A stretch of 64,000 nt of DNA, from NCBI GenBank assembly GCA_037013685.1, contig CM072891.1:17894501-17958500 (forward strand), written 5' to 3'. The position numbers were made by a program, and so were the translations under genes. The notes under the pieces are model-generated. The model had not been told where the DNA came from. It did not search any database and saw only the letters and a list, made by a program, of their open reading frames with translations. This document shows, piece by piece, positions 62,046 to 64,000 of the stretch (positions are counted from its first letter, which is position 1; each line of letters opens with the position of its first letter). The stretch comes from Acridotheres tristis (lineage: Eukaryota > Chordata > Aves > Passeriformes > Sturnidae).

Positions 62046-62365
62046 CTCCTGGAGGGTGACGGGGGGCGGCGGGGCCCGCCTGCAGCACAGGAGACACCGG
62101 GCAGCGCGAAGGATGGGGTGCGGGAGGGGGGAGCCGCGCCGTGCCCGGGCTCCGCGGCGCGTGGGGCTGCAGCTCTGCGCTCCCACCCCCGGGACAGGCT
62201 GGCCCGTGCGGCCCCGGGGCCGGCAGTGCCCCGCAGCTCCGGAACGGGGGGAAATCCCTCCCCGGCGCGGCCGCCGCTCACCTGCGCTCCCGCCGCCGCC
62301 GCCGCCGCCGCCGCCAACAACTTCTCGCTCTGCCCCGGCCCGGCCCACGCCGCGCGCCGCGGCCC

Positions 62366-62453
62366 CTCGCCCCGCCCCCCGCGCCGCTACAGCCAATAGC
62401 AGCACCGCGCGCCCGCCCGCCGGCCCCGCCCCCGCGCCGCTCCAGCCAATGGC
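62366..62453. promoter_or_regulatory. Two tandem GC-box/CCAAT modules
   Basis: Two similar blocks, each a CCCCGCCCCC GC box, then GCGCCGCT(A/C)CAGCCAAT(A/G)GC. The CCAAT cores are at 62393-62397 and 62446-62450, 53 bases apart in the same direction. Such spaced CCAAT boxes are typical NF-Y sites near a start site. Confidence 0.7.
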
Positions 62454-62960
62454 GACCCCGCCACCGCCCGCCGACGGCCGCGGCGGGGCGGGGCCGAGCG
62501 GGCAGGCGCCCCCCCGCCCCCCCGGCGGTGACAGCGGCGGGCGCGGCGCGTTCGCTTCTGCACGTCGCTGCTGCTGCGGGGAGGAACCATTTGTACCTGT
62601 TGAGCCGCCTCCCGCTCACCCCGCCCCGCCGACCCCCGCCCTCCCCGCCCCCCGCCGCACCGCTGGGGCCGGCGGACGCCGGCGGCGCCCCTCTTCCCTG
62701 CCGCCGCCGCCCGCGAGGAGCCCCTTCCCCACTGGACCCCCATGGCCCCGCCACTCGTCTCCCCCTTTCCCCTCCGTCCCCTTTCCGCCCCCGCCGCAGC
62801 CCGGCCCATGGTACGGCCCGCCGGGGCCGTGCCATCAGGGCAGTGTCGGGGCGCACGTAGGCGGTGCGGGAGGGACGGGGCGATGGGGCGGGGGGAGAGT
62901 CGGGGTGTCCCCGGCCGCCCCCGCCACTGCCCCCTCTCCCCTCGCTACATCAAATGTCAC

Positions 62961-64000
62961 CGTGTCACATTAATTTTTTGTATGATTTCCTCCTCCGTTG
63001 TTCTCCGGTGGGTTGGGTGTGTGGCGAGCCCCAGTGCCCCTCGCAGTGTCAGGGGGTGGAGGTGGTCCCTCGGCCCCGGCAGTCTGCTTCCAGCAACTTC
63101 CCCCCAAAATAGGGACGTGCAGTTGGAGGTTTTCTGTACATCCTCAGTGTAACAGCGCTCACCTTCTCATGGGGCGAGCTCGCTCCCGCCCATCACCCTA
63201 CAAGCCGCAGCCAAGCCAACGGCTGGAATGCTGAAAATTTTAGTGCACCTCAAGGAGGATTTGCCAAGCACCAGAGACAGAGCTTTATGGATGGGCGCAG
63301 CGCTGTCCCGCAGTGGGAAAAGCCTTGTTTGGAGACTCAGGGAGGCAGGCGTCGAGTCTGCAGGCTGGTTCCCATCTGTCACACACGCCCTTCTCAAACA
63401 GATCGGAAACGAGAGCGCGTCTGGGGGAGCGGGCGCGTTTGTTGTGACCCCCCCGGTTCATTCATACTGCTGTTGGGCAAGAAAAAACACTTTGTGTGCG
63501 GATGTGGCCACTGACCAAACAGCAGCCATACACCTCATCCCTGGTGAACTGATAATGCGTGCTGTCCGGCAAAAGGCACGAGCTCTGCATCCCTTCTGAA
63601 ACTTCCTTGGCATCAGCTGTCCCGGCTCCGACGAGTGTTTTGCAGTCTGGAGCAAGATTTGGAAGAAAAACCCAGCGTGGGCTCCCTGGTGGCAATTCCC
63701 CATCGAAAGGATTTCCTTACGTGTTTTTGCTGGAGCGCTTTTACACTCATCCGTGGCTCTGCTCTCCCATTGCCGGTGTGGAGGGGGGATGGGGGGACAG
63801 CCCCTCTTCTGCGTGACAGCCCACACAATGACAGGCTGTCTCTGTTGTCATTTTGTGTGCATGTTATGTGGGGGGTTTTTGTTTTCACCCAGCAGCCGTA
63901 GGGGAAAAGTCACGTATTTTACATCTTCCTCAGCACAGGGTTAGTGCTTGGATTGGATAGAAATAGTCCGCGGAGCACACCGACCCCTCCACCCTCCGGG
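62961..64000. other. Non-coding right end of the window
   Basis: The CpG density falls off after about 62960. No coding exon, RNA gene or repeat was recognised. In human the next gene on this side is PHRF1, on the plus strand. Nothing resembling its RING or PHD finger cysteine patterns is visible here, so that gene must begin further right. Confidence 0.55.

Larger units (their letters stand above)
61970..62050 (-). ncRNA. MIR210: pre-miR-210 hairpin
   Basis: MicroRNA miR-210, the main hypoxia-induced microRNA of vertebrates; known targets include ISCU and EFNA3. Reading the minus strand, the 5p arm (62039-62018) begins AGCCACTGACTAACGC and the 3p arm (62000-61979) begins CTGTGCGTGTGACAGC and ends GGCTAA. 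The seed GTGCGTG is intact. The two arms pair with few mismatches around a 17-base loop (62017-62001), and a perfect 10-bp basal stem (62050-62041 with 61979-61970) extends the hairpin. The AA 3' end is the form I recall from fish, whereas human has GA. Its place downstream of RASSF7 and on the opposite strand matches the human locus. Confidence 0.97.
61700..62960 (-). promoter_or_regulatory. CpG-island promoter of the miR-210 host transcript
   Basis: A dense CpG island with CCGCCG and GCCCCGCCCC runs surrounding and extending upstream (in the minus direction) of the miR-210 hairpin. It holds two CCAAT boxes, many GC boxes, and minus-strand HIF core motifs ACGTG at 62561-62565 and 62854-62858. 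miR-210 is a known HIF-1 target, so functional hypoxia elements are expected in this position, but which motif is used cannot be told by eye. The island may also fire to the right as a bidirectional promoter. Confidence 0.7.

Noticed and set aside
61672..62973. 433-codon open frame across the right CpG island
   Set aside because: Proline/arginine/alanine-rich translation typical of stop-poor GC-rich DNA, with long open frames on both strands, and it runs through the antisense of miR-210. No domain is recognisable.
1..64000. CRISPR arrays, prokaryotic operons, tRNA or rRNA genes
   Set aside because: No spaced direct repeats, no tRNA A/B-box pairs with a cloverleaf and no rRNA-like segments were seen; the sequence is vertebrate nuclear DNA.

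Overview
This window looks like avian nuclear DNA. The signs are sparse genes, long introns, three CpG islands, GT-AG split coding exons, AATAAA polyadenylation signals, a CR1 LINE 3' fragment of typical bird type (about 7408-7490), an older CR1-like fragment, and remnants of ancient amniote SINEs. There are no operons and no prokaryotic gene organisation. Most open reading frames here are chance frames, especially inside the GC-rich islands.

Two genes can be read with confidence. The first is RASSF7 on the plus strand. Its coding exons lie at 51355-51457, 51634-52538, 53508-53676 and 54306 onward, preceded by a CpG-island promoter and a probable non-coding first exon ending at 39049. It encodes an N-terminal Ras-association (ubiquitin-like) domain, a long coiled coil, and the conserved [19 protein letters not shown] block. 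The second is microRNA miR-210 on the minus strand at 61970-62050, with both mature arms recognisable. It sits in the CpG island at 61.7-62.96 kb, which probably drives its host transcript (MIR210HG-like). RASSF7 followed by a divergent miR-210 is the same neighbour order as human 11p15.5, so this is a conserved synteny block. The next gene expected to the right would be PHRF1, but none of its coding sequence is seen here.

Layout: 1-38.4 kb is a gene-poor stretch with repeats, several AT-rich or high-complexity blocks that may be conserved regulatory elements, and an orphan GC-rich island at 22.4-22.86 kb ending in a GGGGAT array. 38.45-38.83 kb is an unusual degenerate A/T repeat abutting the RASSF7 promoter island (38.84-39.76 kb). 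39.05-51.30 kb is the inferred intron 1. 51.3-56.15 kb holds the coding exons and 3' UTR. 56.2-61.7 kb is intergenic, or the tail of the miR-210 host transcript with a candidate minus-strand polyadenylation signal at 60015. 61.7-62.96 kb is the miR-210 island. The rest is non-coding.

RASSF7 is a cytoplasmic/centrosomal N-terminal RASSF protein linked to mitosis and JNK signalling. miR-210 is the classic HIF-induced 'hypoxamiR'. Nothing in the sequence shows that they act together; they are simply stable neighbours. The most interesting signals are a consensus splice donor lying inside the basal stem of the miR-210 hairpin, an unresolved RASSF7 C-terminus, and a tandemly duplicated CCAAT/GC-box module in the miR-210 island.
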